Shown: positions 10,700 through 22,869 of the stretch, piece after piece
How the letters are laid out: every line of letters begins with the position of its first letter
Numbering within the stretch: position 1 is the stretch's first letter
DNA from: Manis javanica
Lineage: Eukaryota; Chordata; Mammalia; Pholidota; Manidae
Reading direction: 5' to 3'
NCBI RefSeq assembly: GCF_040802235.1
Contig: NC_133170.1
Coordinates: forward strand, 2,371,001 to 2,435,000
Length of the DNA: 64,000 bases
Position numbers and translations under genes: made by a program
Notes under the pieces: generated by a model
Seen by the model: the letters and a program-made list of their open reading frames with translations, nothing else
Database searches by the model: none
Told to the model about the DNA's origin: nothing

Positions 10700-11520
10700 G
10701 TCAGGCTATGGCTTCCTAACACAGTAAATGTAAGAAAATAGAGTAGCAAATTCATTGCATGGAATTATTTCACTAAAAATGTCAATAAAGCAGACAAAAT
10801 AATCTATGGGAAGCTTTATCTCTTAAAAATCATTAAAAATATTTAGAAGTTTGTTTTGGACTTAACACTTTTTGTGTAAACTCTCAATAGAAATGATAGA
10901 GATTAAATAATTGTACTTAAATGATAGGTCTTCACTTTCAGTGAGAACTAAGTTTATGGGTACTTGCATCTGACAGTTTTCAAATGGCCCACTTGTATGG
11001 TGACTTGTGAACAAATAGTAAACTGACAGTAAACTGAAGGAAAACTTAGATGAACTGATCAAAAATATTTTTTTAATCAAATGGGGTTTTCTTTTTCCAA
11101 GATGTATGTAAGATCTTTAAAATTGTTGATTATATTTGATACATTCTTGAGACAGTCCAGACCAAAAGATGAATCACAATTGAATTATTTTCAAATTTGT
11201 ATTTTAATTTATCTGTTTGTTGAAAATCTAGAATCCAAATTTGGAGTCTTATGTTTACTAGAGTTCTTTAGCTGGGTCTCTTTGATAGTCATATTTATTG
11301 TTTGTCATTTTCTCTCTTCTGTCAAAGTCTGTTACCCATATAGGACCAATAAACAAATTCATGAGTTCAAGTAAAAAAATTACGGCAGCCTATCATCAGG
11401 TTTCCTATTACTTAGGAAACAGAGGTTTAAAGCTAACAAAAGGAAGAATAATTGCGGAATTTCAGGAATTACACATTCCTTCTGCAAATATTTATGGAAA
11501 CCCTAGGAAATGCTAAGAAT
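10700..11520. other. AT-rich unique DNA
   Basis: No repeat or gene recognised. Short overlapping ORFs at 10862-11516 lack domains and have AT-driven composition. Confidence 0.4.
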
Positions 11521-11527
11521 GAACATA

Positions 11528-11800
11528 CCAACTAAGAGCATAAACTCTGGAGCCAGGCTGCCGGGGTGAAACCCAGGCCCTGCTGCTTGCTCTGGGGGTG
11601 ACGTGGAACAAGTTACCTGATTTTCTTGCTCCTGTTTTCTTACCAGGAAAATGGGGATCATAATAACAGAATCTCATGTATATTGTAGGTAGTTGTGACT
11701 GAATGGATGAATGTCAGTTAAAGATTGAGAACAGCGCCTTCCACATTATGGGGGTGACCAACGTAGGAGTTAGTGAGTATGCTTATCATTAGGATTATGA
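11528..11800 (+). repeat. MIR SINE, near full length
   Basis: Clear landmarks: 'ctaagagcataaactctgg', 'agccaggctgccggggtga', 'ggaacaagttacctgat', 'accaggaaaatggggatcat' and a 3' tail ending near 'gagtatgcttatcattagg'. Confidence 0.85.
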
Positions 11801-11884
11801 CCAGGGGTCTCATACAGTCATTGCCCTCATAGGGCCAATGAGACGCATTTTAGGATGGGGAGTTGATATTCACCAAAGACTTAA

Positions 11885-12065
11885 TATGTTCAGATACAGT
11901 AGAATAATTTTATTTATTGTATTATTTAATTCTTAGAACAACTGTTTCAAGGAAGGTTCTAAACTCTTTGTAGTGAAGAGGTGAGAAAATTGGAGCTTAC
12001 AGTGATAAAATACATTTGCTGACATTTCAACTAGTAATGATGAAACCAGAATTCAAACCAAAGGG
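11885..12065 (-). repeat. MIR SINE
   Basis: On the + strand 'ttaattcttagaacaactg', 'gtgaagaggtgagaaaattg' and 'aaccagaattcaaaccaaag' are the complement of the MIR 3' half, the 'cctcatctgtaaaatg' region and the 5' core. Confidence 0.7.
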
Positions 12066-12099
12066 TGGTCATACATGAGTCTGGTCAGTTAGAGGAAGT

Positions 12100-12350
12100 A
12101 CATCAAACACTTAGTAGGAAGACAGCATGGGGGGGTGGATCAAAGTACCCAAGGCAGGGGCGTGCCTTCCGGCTTTTCCACCTCAGAGCACCTGTCCCTG
12201 GGCAGTCCCGTTGACGTCTCTGTGTTTCAGCTTTCCTGCCTATAAAATGATCAGAATAGTATCTCACAGCAGAGTTAATACAAAGCGTGGAATGAGATGA
12301 AATATGCCCAGTGCTTGACTGGTACCGAGTGTACATTTTTATCTCATTTG
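12100..12350 (+). repeat. MIR SINE
   Basis: Shows 'cctgtccctgggcagtcc', 'tctctgtgtttcagctttcc', 'tgcctataaaatgatcagaa', 'gagatgaaatatgcccagtg' and 'cttgactggtaccgagtgta', the core and 3' half of MIR. Confidence 0.75.
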
Positions 12351-12359
12351 TGAAAAATG

Positions 12360-13730
12360 GTGTAAGTAGTTGTCTATTCCACCTTCTCACTTCGTATCTA
12401 CTAGTGTCAAAGCCAAGTTTCTAGAAATTATGATGCAGGCTCTACATGATTATTTGGCTAATTTACGAGAGCTGAACTCATCATTTAATTACCTATGAAG
12501 ACCAGAACATTCTAGGCAGCTGGTAAGCATTGCTACAAATATACTGGCTATTAACACTGAAAGATGGGGTTCCCATACCACATGGTAAGTGATTTGAATA
12601 TTTAGCACGTGTATTTCCTAAGGAGCTGCGTCACGGGGCCTGGGCATGCTGCTTGCAGTGAGGGTGACCCTTAGCAGCGGCAAAGCAGACCGAGATGGAC
12701 AGTGACAGAAACAACACTTCCTCACTCATGGTTCAGAGAGGAGCATCTTTCAATTAATAGCAGTGACATCAACCAAAGGCCATGTCAATAATTCCTAAAA
12801 TTCAACAAATGGTTTGAAATTATTGGAACGACTTGTTGAGCCTTGGGCACAACTCATACTGCTTGGTAAGCAATTCTAGCAATTCTGTCATTAATATGTT
12901 CATTTATTCAGAAAATGATTAAAAAAATTTTTTGATTTCTCAGTTGATTTTATGTTAAATTTTATCCCTGGTATTAAGTACGTTGAATTACATGTGATTA
13001 TGTATAGGTACTAGAGAGACCACGGCACACAGGGAGCAAAGTTCCATATGGGCTTTAAATCATGTCTCAGTAAGGAGGACGGAATACTCTCTCCCAAACA
13101 ACCCAAATGTTAACTGTTTTCTAAGCAACTTGTACAGGGAGTGTGCAGAAAGGAGTAAAGAGGGGACAGGGCAAATCTGTTAGCCTCACAACATGTCCTA
13201 AAATGACAGTGGGATAGCTGACAGCATGCTTGCTAAAGTTTTTTCATATGGCTCGTTTTTGTCTAATATCATTATTCCCTCCTTTCCCAGATGATTGTCT
13301 TTAGTTGTGAGTTTTCTCTTCTGCATCTGAGAACCATCTGTATTTCCCATGCACCTGATGTCGCCATTCAGGGTAGACAGGTTTGTATTCACTTGGTGGC
13401 GTTAAGTGTCAGGAAATGTACCATCACAGGAACATTAGAACCAGCAGCAGAGGGACCCAGTGTCCTGAACCTAACCTTGGGCACATGGTCAGACCTACTG
13501 CCTCAGCCCAGCAAATGCCGCCTGAAGTCCACCACAGGCTGTGCACTAGGGATGCGGCCGAGCCAAGGATGACCCTTCCAGGGACGTGCACTGTCCGATC
13601 TAACCCGGAGGTGGGCTGCTGGATGCTAACACTGTCCTGGAACAAGGGCTCTAGAAGTAGAAAGGGGGCTCCCCACCCCTGGGGACACAGGAGTCAAATC
13701 TGTAGACTCAGGCTGGGCTCGGAAGGAAGA
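12360..13730. other. Mostly unique DNA, no gene recognised
   Basis: AT-rich on the left and more GC-rich on the right. The ORFs at 13198-13832 overlap on both strands and lack recognisable domains. No clear exon or repeat was recognised. Confidence 0.4.
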
Positions 13731-13734
13731 GCGT

Positions 13735-13935
13735 TTCCTTACAAGCACGGCTGAGCAGTGGACGGGCGCTCTGGGCAGCCGGAGACGCGCACAGGAACAG
13801 CTGAGCACGGAATCTGTCCCGGGGCCGGACAACTTAACGTTCTCCAGGCAAGCGCGCTAAACACCCGCGTGGAAGCCGGGGTCTTGCGGCTGCGCCGAGT
13901 GTTCTCACGGCGCCTTGGCTTCTCTGGCAGGAGGA
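13735..13935. promoter_or_regulatory. Short CpG-rich patch
   Basis: About 200 bases with dense CpG such as 'ggagacgcgcacaggaac' and 'caagcgcgctaaacacccgc', in a CpG-poor setting. No TATA box or start exon was recognised. It may be a small CpG island or a GC-biased patch. Confidence 0.35.
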
Positions 13936-13939
13936 CTTC

Positions 13940-14560
13940 AGCAGTGCAGCCCACGTGTGGGGACCCCAGGGAGTCCCAGAGCAGGGAGCTGGGTGACCTT
14001 GGCCTTCGCTGGTTAGTACAAATGCAAACCTTGCTTCTTTGGGGTGTCTTGGGTTAGATGCTCGGGATTTTCTCAGGAGGCTACCTTTGGCTATAAGCTC
14101 AGGGCTGAACCTCAGTAATTACAAGCCCAGGATGATAGGCGCCCCTGAGAGACCCAGCCAGCCTTCATTTCCTCTCACAACGGGAGGCTCTGGGCCTCTC
14201 CCGACAGGGATGTAACCACAACAAAGCAGCGTCTCTCTGTGTGTGTGGGCTTTAAAAATAAACTGAAGTGATTTGTATGGACAAATGGCATCTTAGAAAA
14301 AGGAATGTAGGAAAGCCAAGTTAAAAAAGAAAACAAGCAATACTTAGAATCCTTCCCTCTTTTCCAACAGGTTTTCCTCCTTAGAACTGTTGTCTGGAAA
14401 ACTCATCTTATTACTGCATTGCATGCAGACAAGACCTACCACCCCAGGCTTTGCTTTGGGATTCTAATGATATTATAGGCAATACAGACAGGCGCTATGA
14501 CATTATTATAAGTAGGAGTATAAATAGGCTCCACAGGTTCACGGGCAACTGAGGGCCTTC
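13940..14560. other. Unique DNA, no gene recognised
   Basis: Composition falls from GC-rich to AT-rich across the stretch. No repeat, splice-bounded exon or RNA gene was recognised. Confidence 0.4.
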
Positions 14561-14569
14561 AGGCTTCTA

Positions 14570-14960
14570 AAAGGAAATGCAGATAATACTCATTTATTGT
14601 CTTGGCTACATTATTGACAACATAAATGATTCTTTGGAGGCTTGAAAGGTGGGGTCAGCTATGTCAGTTTGCATTTGAGGAGAGTTTAATCAACTGATTA
14701 ATGACAGAAAAGAATATATCCACTCAGTTGATGTTTCATTTGCATAGTTTATCAGTAGGAGATTTTTCTAGTAATTTGCATACTCCAGCGCTTTCACAAT
14801 TAGGATAACAAGAGAAATCACCAAATTCTATAAATAGTGGCTGCCAGCTAAAGCTAATAGAAAGGAAGTTAGAATTTATCTAGGCCACTGTCATTAAAAA
14901 ATACATATTTTTAATAATTGTAATTACTAGTCAGCAGAAATTGACCACGCTATACAGGCT
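14570..14960. promoter_or_regulatory. Candidate enhancer-like AT-rich motif cluster
   Basis: No repeat was recognised and the sequence has the look of conserved non-coding DNA. It holds two octamer motifs ATTTGCAT (14738-14745 and 14774-14781), a perfect MEF2-type site CTATAAATAG (14828-14837), and several homeodomain-like cores, for example in 'tttaatcaactgattaatg' and 'taattgtaattactag'. Function is inferred only from motif clustering, and motifs this short occur by chance in AT-rich DNA. Confidence 0.3.
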
Positions 14961-16040
14961 TGACATTTGAAATTATATTTTATAATTACTTTCAAATGAA
15001 ATCAGTATTTTTAGTAACATATGGAAATTAAATTAGGTCAAGAAACTAGCTAATATATGCTTTATATTCAAATTCAGTTTGTATCTAAAAGTCTTTAATT
15101 ATAAGAATTTCCAAGTACACAAAAAGTTACAATGACAAGACATTTATATAAAAATGATGTATTTAAAGAGAAGGATAGTACCACATAATGCTAAAGTATC
15201 TAGTTGAATAATAAAATCTTCAGCCAAAGAACTGTTATTTTATCTATACAAATATCAGAACTTTGAATATCCAGAAACAAAGGAATATCTCTTTAGATGA
15301 TTATGTTTATGATTATCAAATAATTTCTTTAAAATAGTTTTATGGTAACAAGTAATGACTTTAAAAGTCAATCCACCTTTAAAATTCTGCTACCATTTCT
15401 GGTGTTCTGAAGTAGTCCTAAATCTAGGAGAACAAAGGTACTTTGATCAAACTCAACAAAATATCACAATGTACTAAATCCTGAGGTTTCCAGATGATTA
15501 TTTTCTTTTAAGTTGCCTATACTTGGAGAATGTTACATTGTCCAGTCATGTGGACCAAGCCGATATTCTTTTGAATAGTGTCTGCATAAGGCCGATTTTT
15601 AAGAAGTTAATTGGCAACTGCAAAGCTTACTGAAATTCAATATGTATCATATTTTTAATGGTCTGACTCCTTCCCTTTCCTTAAGAACAATGCAAGAGAT
15701 CATGATGACTCTACCCCCACTGCTTCTTGCTGTGGCTGCCAGATGCCACAGCAGGCCTGGACGCAGGGGCCTGCCAGGGCCGGCCTGACCAATACAGTGG
15801 GTAAGGCCCAAAGCGCTCCGTGTCACCTCAGAGTGGGAGTCTGAGGTCAAGCAGCTGGCGGAGGAGGTCACATCCAATAGATCCGAGGCAGAGAGAAAGA
15901 AAAATAATCAAGTCGTTTCCATCCAAGAGGGCGTATGCAGTGTATCTGTATGTCATTGAAAGAAGTGGTCTGGAGCTCAAAGAGTATGTCTCTGAGCCCA
16001 GGAGACCCCCCAATACGGGACCTGAAGTCAGTACAATGGA
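14961..16040. other. Unique DNA, no gene recognised
   Basis: AT-rich until about 15650, then a GC-richer block to 16040 with overlapping short ORFs on both strands (15647-15877 -, 15820-16044 +, 15828-16013 -). The GC-richer block could be an unrecognised old repeat or pseudogene. Confidence 0.35.
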
Positions 16041-16041
16041 G

Positions 16042-16087
16042 TAAATCTTATTATGGATAATTAAATCTTATTATGGATAATTAAATA
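16042..16087. repeat. Tandem 20-base repeat, two full copies
   Basis: The unit 'taaatcttattatggataat' is present at 16042-16061 and 16062-16081, with a partial third copy beginning at 16082. The two full copies are identical. Confidence 0.95.
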
Positions 16088-16089
16088 CC

Positions 16090-17100
16090 TGGTGGGACTA
16101 ATTTTATTTATTGCATGATAGATAACATTTCCTCATTTAAAACAAGCTCAGATGATAAATTAGGTGCTTTAGCAAAAGATCTAAAGCAATTTCAGTTCCA
16201 TTTATATTTAAGCTTAAATCATCCTCTCTTTTACTTCATTCCCTGATTAGAACTCTTAACATAATAACTGTCAAGCACATATGGTCACCACTTCTGATAG
16301 AGACATGTGTCTTGAAGGCATGTGAAGTGTGTGTGTCAGTGTGTGTGTGTGCAGGTGTAATGTTTCCTACAGTCACTGCTCTGACCCTGGGGGACACTGA
16401 GTCTGCCCTTCACAGTAACTGAGAAAGCCAGAGGTTAATTTACCCTTTCTTACATGTTTTGCTCTCCCTGGGACTGTCACAGGGCTTGGGACCCTCCCAT
16501 ATTTGAGGTATTGTGGGAACCCGGGATTCTGTTCTTGTCTGAAATGGCCCAATGCTGGATTATCCCTAAACTGACTGACCCCAGTAGGATAGTTTGATTT
16601 AAGAATGAATCCAGGCCTATTTGGATTGAATCTAATTGAAGTCTAGATTGGACTTGACTTCTTAAAGCTACCTTATATCTTCCTTAGAGCACCGTGGAAA
16701 TATAAGGCTCCTGTAGATTAGAGGAGTCTCAATATGACTTCAGCAGAAACAAATTCCTTGGAAGACTGATTCATTCCCAAATCTCTGCAGAGGGGATGGT
16801 AGAGGGCACACGTTTCAAAATACCTTAGCCTCGTGGGAATTATGTGTAACTATATTGTCAGATATGGCAGCTACTTACCCTATATCACTATTAGAATCAA
16901 ATTTTAAATTAATTAAATTAAATTAAAAATTCAGTCCCTCAGTTACATGGAGCTCAATAGCCACATGTCCATGTAGTGACACAGATAGAGGACATTTCCA
17001 CAAGAGCGCCACTGGGTTTCCCAAGCTAAATGTTTGCAGGAGACTTTGAGATGTGAGTGTGTCCTGTGGGCTTCCAATAATCTTGCGTTGAATGGTGGGG
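16090..17100. other. Unique DNA with a short GT run
   Basis: Contains an interrupted GT run at 16328-16351. A 'ttaaattaattaaattaaat' low-complexity stretch lies near 16905. No gene recognised. Confidence 0.4.
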
Positions 17101-17104
17101 TAAA

Positions 17105-17306
17105 TAATCTATTTCCTACACCTGCTTAGGCACCTTCCCGCTGCCCCTTCTGTAATCCTCGTCAAGCTTATGAATAGTTTTGCAAAACCATCTCCACTAA
17201 ACTGAGCTCTGTAAAGATGAATATTGAATCTGTGTCCCAAGCATCTCACACCATGACAGGAACACAGCTATTGTGCAATAAATCTTTGTTGAATGAGTGA
17301 ATGAAT
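17105..17306 (+). repeat. L2 3' end
   Basis: Shows 'gaatctgtgtcccaagcat', 'ccatgacaggaacacagcta' and the diagnostic terminus 'aatctttgttgaatgagtga' plus 'atgaat'. Truncated at its 5' end and inactive. Confidence 0.75.
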
Positions 17307-17309
17307 ATT

Positions 17310-17432
17310 AACTTTCTACATGTCCTCATGGACAAAAATGCCGGTTTCTTGGAGTTAGTGTGAAGACTAAATGAAATACCATAAGTAATGTAGCTGACAG
17401 ATGCCTGACCCATGATAGGTGCTCAAATACGA
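17310..17432 (+). repeat. MIR-type 3' end
   Basis: Shows 'gtgtgaagactaaatgaaat', then 'atgcctgacccatgataggt' and 'gctcaaatac', the usual MIR 3' half. It directly follows the L2 end. Confidence 0.65.
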
Positions 17433-18960
17433 CTTCCTGTCTCGCCCTCTGATTGATAGAAGCCCGGGTCACTTGGACCCACAGGTCGCAGAGACTTCTG
17501 GCGAAGCCAGTAATTTCCTTGGGTCTTAGCTGTTGCGTTTCCTTCCCTTTGATCACAAGCTTGGCTTCAGTTATTCACAGCGAGGGAAAAAGATCAGAGT
17601 TCCATTCTGTTCTTTGGCAGCGAGGCAGCAGGTCTCCAAAGGAACAAAGCATGAACTCAGAGCAGTTAGTTTCGTAATTCATTCTAGAAATCTCTTCAAG
17701 ACTAAAACTCGTGCCTTTTACCCACCATCCGGCTCATTCAGCCCTCTCTTCTCCTATCAGAATTCTGAGTGCAAAACAGGGCCAACAATTAAGTGCTGGA
17801 CCCATGCCTGGAGATTCCTAGACATGAATCACTACTGCACGGGCAGCCAAAGGGAGACATTAGGCATGAACAGCACTTCGGGATGAGCATTTGAAGGCTT
17901 TTTCTTTGCTTTTGTTTTCTGCTTTTCAACTCTCCCCCAAAATGCTACCTTTGTAGGTGGGGAGGGGTGGCACATTTTTGTGTAGCTTGGCAGCAGTTAC
18001 TGGAAAAGCCAGTTCTAAGATGTACAAAGCAAAAAAAAAGAAAGAAAAAGACCCCAAGTGTTTCTCGTGGTGGTTCTAAGCATCACATGGTATGTTGTGG
18101 AAAAATCTTAGCCATCTGCTAAAGGATATTAGTAAAAGTGGAGACTGTGCTAACAAAGCGTCAGGTCGTCCTTTGCAGAAAGTTAATAGAAAAAAGGAAG
18201 TAAAGACTGCTCATTATTTTTAAGACCTTGTCTTCCAGCAGAGCGCCTGTATCTCCCTGCCTGTACTTTCTGCCTTCCTTCAGTTCGTTATAACATACCA
18301 CACTCCCTAGAACGATAGCTTCGTTTGAAAGCACAGAGCTCGTCATTAGGTTCCCAGGCCCAGGCTGACCGGCTGTTGAGCACGGATCCAGTGCCGAGGT
18401 AAAGATGTGAAGATGAGCTCAGCACATTGTCTGCAGTCCGGTCCCCGGCCACGACTGCCCTGGACTGCCTTCTGGGCACACCTGCCTCCTGCGGGCATCC
18501 AGGTCTGGAATGCTTCACCATAGGGGGGTGAGTAAGTTTCAGCCGCTCATAGATACAGTGGCTACTAAAGTGGTTCCTCTTAGTTTATGAAGCCAGCAGG
18601 CTCTGTGATGTGGTTAGAAGTGGTCTTGGTTTTTAAAAATTCCACACAGATCCAGTATGTTTTATCACACTTGTTCTTCTAATTTATTGGTTCCACAGAT
18701 ACCACTTGAATATATGAACTTCAAGCTGTGCATGAAATAAAGTAAGTAGCTTTCTGTGTTAATATCCTTGGCTACCAATGGCCTGAGATCCTCCAGGTAA
18801 ATTTTGGAAATGTGTATAATAAATTCATCAATTGTGAGACGAAAAAGTAGTAAGTGATCACTGTGGTGCTAAAAGAAAGGGCAGCTCTTTAGTCTAGGCA
18901 TGTACATATTTCATCAGGCAGTAAACAATGTCTAAGCCCACAAATACAAAATAAGGACAC
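17433..18960. other. Unique DNA, no gene recognised
   Basis: Short ORFs occur on both strands without domains or convincing splice sites. An A-rich stretch lies at 18030-18052. Nothing else could be identified. Confidence 0.4.
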
Positions 18961-18967
18961 TTACGTG

Positions 18968-18988
18968 CACACACACACACACACACAC
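18968..18988. repeat. (CA)n microsatellite
   Basis: About ten perfect CA units. Confidence 0.95.
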
Positions 18989-18989
18989 T

Positions 18990-20525
18990 GAATGAAAATT
19001 CCAGTCCCACACTCTGTATTCAGTGTACCTGCTGCCCTTGTTAGATTTCTTTTTTTAAAAAAAAATATGCTTCTTTTTCCGAATGAGGGCTGACCCGGTT
19101 GTGCTTTGGAAAGCCCTTGGACTTTGTACTCACAAGCCCTTGTATTTTGAAAGAGGTCAGTGCCTTGCAGCAAGCCGGTGAAGGGTGAGCACACCAGGCC
19201 GGAGGGTGGGGCTGCAGTGGGAAACATGCCCACCGGAGACCGGACGGTGCTGAGTCCCTCTGACACTCTTTGGGCAAAATCATCAGAGACTTACCTATTT
19301 ATACCCTCAAGAATTGGAGTGGCTCTCTGCCTGTGTGTGAACGTGTATGTGTTTCCAACTGAACATATGTGTTTTCTAAACAAAATAAATGGGTCTTTTT
19401 GCCAAACTTCTCAGGCACCGTACCCTTAAAAAGTCTTGCTAGAAATAAAGTATATGTTTATTCATTAGCTGTCAGGCACTTCTGGGCTCTGTCCCTACAC
19501 ACAGGCTGTTTAATGTGAAGTTTAATAACATTTATGTAGGACTGAGCTGGAGACTATCTTGGTGGAGAAAATCCATACTGAGAAAACATACTGTTTTGCT
19601 TGTCTTCATCCGGAAGAAGGAAGGCTCTTGGATTGCCCCACTTTACCTAAACACTGCTTCGCTGTTGATAAAAAAAATAGTACACTTTACTGCCACTTTA
19701 GAAACGAAGAACAAAGCCAGCCAGCCAACTAGAAAGAAAAAGAGCATATTTTCATCTTCCCGAAGCCCGGGAGAGATTCAGTTAGAGCTATTTTTACCCT
19801 CTCCCCAAATGACTTGACTTGGCTGCTCCTTGACAGCAATCTAGAGTTGTTTGATCTTTTTGGTTCAAAAGAGACAAAGTTGAAAAGCTGCTGTGCAGAA
19901 AATTAATTAGGAAAGAAAGACTTTCTCTGGGTGGCAGGAAAAATAACAAATTCAATAAAGAAAAGGAGACAAACGTTCTGTTCTGTCATCAGCAGGACTC
20001 ACTCTGGGTGGAAGGGGTTACTGACGTCATTTCCCTAAGGCCGGGCCGATTGACAGCACACTGGAATCCATAGGAAAAGCATCAGATGTGGTCATGACGA
20101 CTCATTCTGGGCAATGGTGATGTCAGAAGTGTGGGGAGGCTAAAGGGAACTGTGAGAAACAGTGGGGACAATGCCTGTCACGGTGGGTGAAGAAATACCA
20201 TTTAGGGGCAGTTAATTGATTAGCCACATTAGTAGCTGCACTGGGCTAGTAAAGGTTACTAACAATGCGTAACTGCGTTTCCATTTCAGGCTGGCGGCTC
20301 TCCAGGGCCTTGCGGTGGGGGTGCCCGATGGTCTAAGCATGTGCGTGCATGCACACCTGTGAGTCTTTTTGTGTACGTGTGCGGGGGGAGGGAGGTGAGG
20401 AGAAGACAGAGTGAAGAAAAGAGTGCCTATTGCATAAATCTCTGCTTGGGACTGTAGTGTTTGCAGTGGCGAACACTGTGCACTGGGGTACACAATCCTC
20501 CTGAAGACTGAGTTTGCTCGTTAAT
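18990..20525. other. Unique DNA, no gene recognised
   Basis: No repeat or splice-bounded exon was recognised. The 100-codon ORF at 19515-19817 + and the 80-101 codon ORFs at 18961-19283 - lack known domains. Confidence 0.4.
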
Positions 20526-20526
20526 A

Positions 20527-20600
20527 AGAACAGCCCATGGCTTAGTTATGAGTATCAAATAAGAGAATAGGTGTAAAGCACACTTGATCATCTGTATAGG
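20527..20600 (+). repeat. MIR 3'-half fragment
   Basis: The stretch 'gagtatcaaataagagaata' followed by 'ggtgtaaagcacacttgatc' matches the MIR passage 'aggatcaaatgagataatg...gtaaagcgctta'. Short and diverged. Confidence 0.5.
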
Positions 20601-20604
20601 AACA

Positions 20605-22580
20605 AGTATATATATGCACTGATTCACTGTTTCACCTCTCCGCCCCGAGACCCATCCTGGCTAGCCAGGCCTTTTGCAGCTTGGACAGAACATGCCAGAA
20701 GACGACCCACAGGGAGCTGCTGAGTGGGATGACTGAATGCTCACTCCACCCGAACCCAAATAAAGAGGGCTGGGGCAGGGTGAGACGGGGGAGAGACGTT
20801 GGCTTGCAGTTTAGGCTCCTATCTATTCCACTCTGATTATTTCCGAGGCTTCTAAGGTGGCGCAGGAGGGACACATTGCTAGCAATAAACCCAGATTTGA
20901 ACTAAAAATAACTTACAAAGAACTCTATCTCTTTCTTGTCAGGACTATTGAGCAAATGAGTTTTGAGCACCAGCACGGAGAAAGGATTCCTAAAAACAGG
21001 TAGTCATTAAAAACCTAGGGGAAACACTACTATAATTTGCTTTCCAGATAGATTGTTTAAGTAGATATATAAGAATTATTGCTCAATCATAATAAAATTC
21101 CTATGGAATTACCTGCTCATTGTGGCCCGCATGTTGTTACTGTCAACACCAGTGTTGTGGGGAAGGATCAGACAAGACAGAGAAACAGATGATGCAGGTA
21201 AACAGGAAGCAAGAACTGAGAGCAGAGAAGCTAAAGACAGTGCGTGTCAGCTGAGAAAAAGGAGAGAGGCTGGGTGTTTGGGTGATGAAAGCTCTCTGTC
21301 CCCTAAAGCTTCACTTCTGGAAAATGTTGCAACACCATTCCCATCTCCAAGCGAAGAGAGTCCTGAGCTTGGTGAGAAAGGAGTAAATGGAAATTGCAGA
21401 AAGATTATTTTCTTCCCAGAACTGTATAAAAATTTTGGCTGCCTTTTCTGGCAGAGAAATGTTGAATTACATTTCTTTTTCATATACTGTAGGTCTTTCA
21501 AAGAGATAAGTCTTTAGGGAAATGAACCAACATCCCTTCCCACCCTTACAAACTCTCCAATTATTTTATTTGTCTTGCAAATTTGAATGTGCTAGAAGTA
21601 ATCCCTTGAGATGGGCCAGTAGAAGCCAAGCGGTATACAGCGCACACTCACAGTCAATGCGGTGTAACTGCAGTTCCTCATGGGTTCCAGACTGTCCCTT
21701 TCCCAATCTCATCCATCAGCAGTCAAATCACTTGAGATTATTTGGTTTAATTTTACCTGATAAACAGGGTCAGGTCTGGACAGCACTTTAAACATTTCTT
21801 CAGGAAAAAAAAAAATGTTTAACCCAGAAAGTCACAATGTTAAAAAAGTTTCACCTTTCCCAGTCAAGCTGAACCCCTGGAGATATTTAATCTGTGGATG
21901 AATCAAGCGCAACTGGATCCCGGTTCATTTTTTCTTAAGAATTCCACATCTCCACATGTTTTCTGCCAGTGTTTTTGCAATAGTATGTGAAACTCATTCC
22001 AAGTGGTTACCCATATTCAAACACCAGAAAATTCTATATTCTTTGCACAATGGGTCTGTAGCTATGGTACAAACGATTTGTTTCCTTGCTCTGTCTGTCA
22101 TGCCTCTAAGTTTCCCTTTTCTATCTAAAATGCATCTCAAGGAGCTTCTCATTTGGAGCAGATGGTCTCTGAGTTATACTCTGTCAATATAATGTAAAAA
22201 AGATCAGCAAACCACTTTTCTATTAATAACTGACTATTAATAATAAGATTGTGCGTTCCTGGATGACTTGTGAATAGAGATCTTGTACGTTTATCATCGG
22301 TCACATCACGAAACTTTGTCTGCTGTTTGACTTGACCGTGTAACTCCGAGAAACCAGGCTGCCATGTGATTAGATCTTAACAAATATTGGTAGAATGAAT
22401 GAATACACTGATGAAAGCTTCTAAGTCTAATAACTTCTATTTAATATGCTGTCTGTCTTGTGAATGATCACCATGTTTGTCAAGTGCCATTTCCTACATA
22501 TCATTTTTAACTGATGACCTTACAGGTTAGGTGGGGAGGAAAGGCATAAATCGATGAACAATGAAACCAACAGCCCCAAG
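20605..22580. other. Unique DNA, no gene recognised
   Basis: The longest frame is 131 codons (21122-21517 +), without a recognisable domain and with a shadow ORF on the other strand. An L2-like tail 'tattggtagaatgaatgaat' lies at about 22386-22405 but is too short to assign with confidence. Confidence 0.4.
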
Positions 22581-22589
22581 CTGGCATTA

Positions 22590-22735
22590 GAGGAAGACTA
22601 AAGATAATGTTATTTGATTTCAAAAGAGGTGATGATTGGCTAAGAGAATCCAGAAAGCTTCGGAGAGGATGTGGTTCATGGACGAAGCCTTGAAGAATAG
22701 TAAGTGTGGAGGGAAGGGCCAGAATGAGGTACAGT
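22590..22735 (-). repeat. L2 fragment
   Basis: On the + strand 'gaatccagaaagcttcggag' then 'gacgaagccttgaagaatag' and 'gtggagggaagggccagaat' are the complement of the L2 region about proteins-free 3' sequence usually read as '...ccttcaaggcccagctcaaa...'. Diverged. Confidence 0.5.
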
Positions 22736-22739
22736 ACAG

Positions 22740-22850
22740 GCTATGCAGCTGACACCCGACGTCAGATGCTAGCTCCAGCTCATAAATTTAGCCACACTCC
22801 ATTGATGAAGTTACTTAACCACTTGGGGAAATGAAAACAGACTTTGCCTT
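22740..22850 (+). repeat. Possible MIR core
   Basis: Shows 'cagatgctagctccagctca', then 'gatgaagttacttaaccact' and 'tggggaaatgaaaacagac', in the order of the MIR core. A weak match. Confidence 0.4.
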
Positions 22851-22869
22851 AAGGGGTAGATATGAAAAG

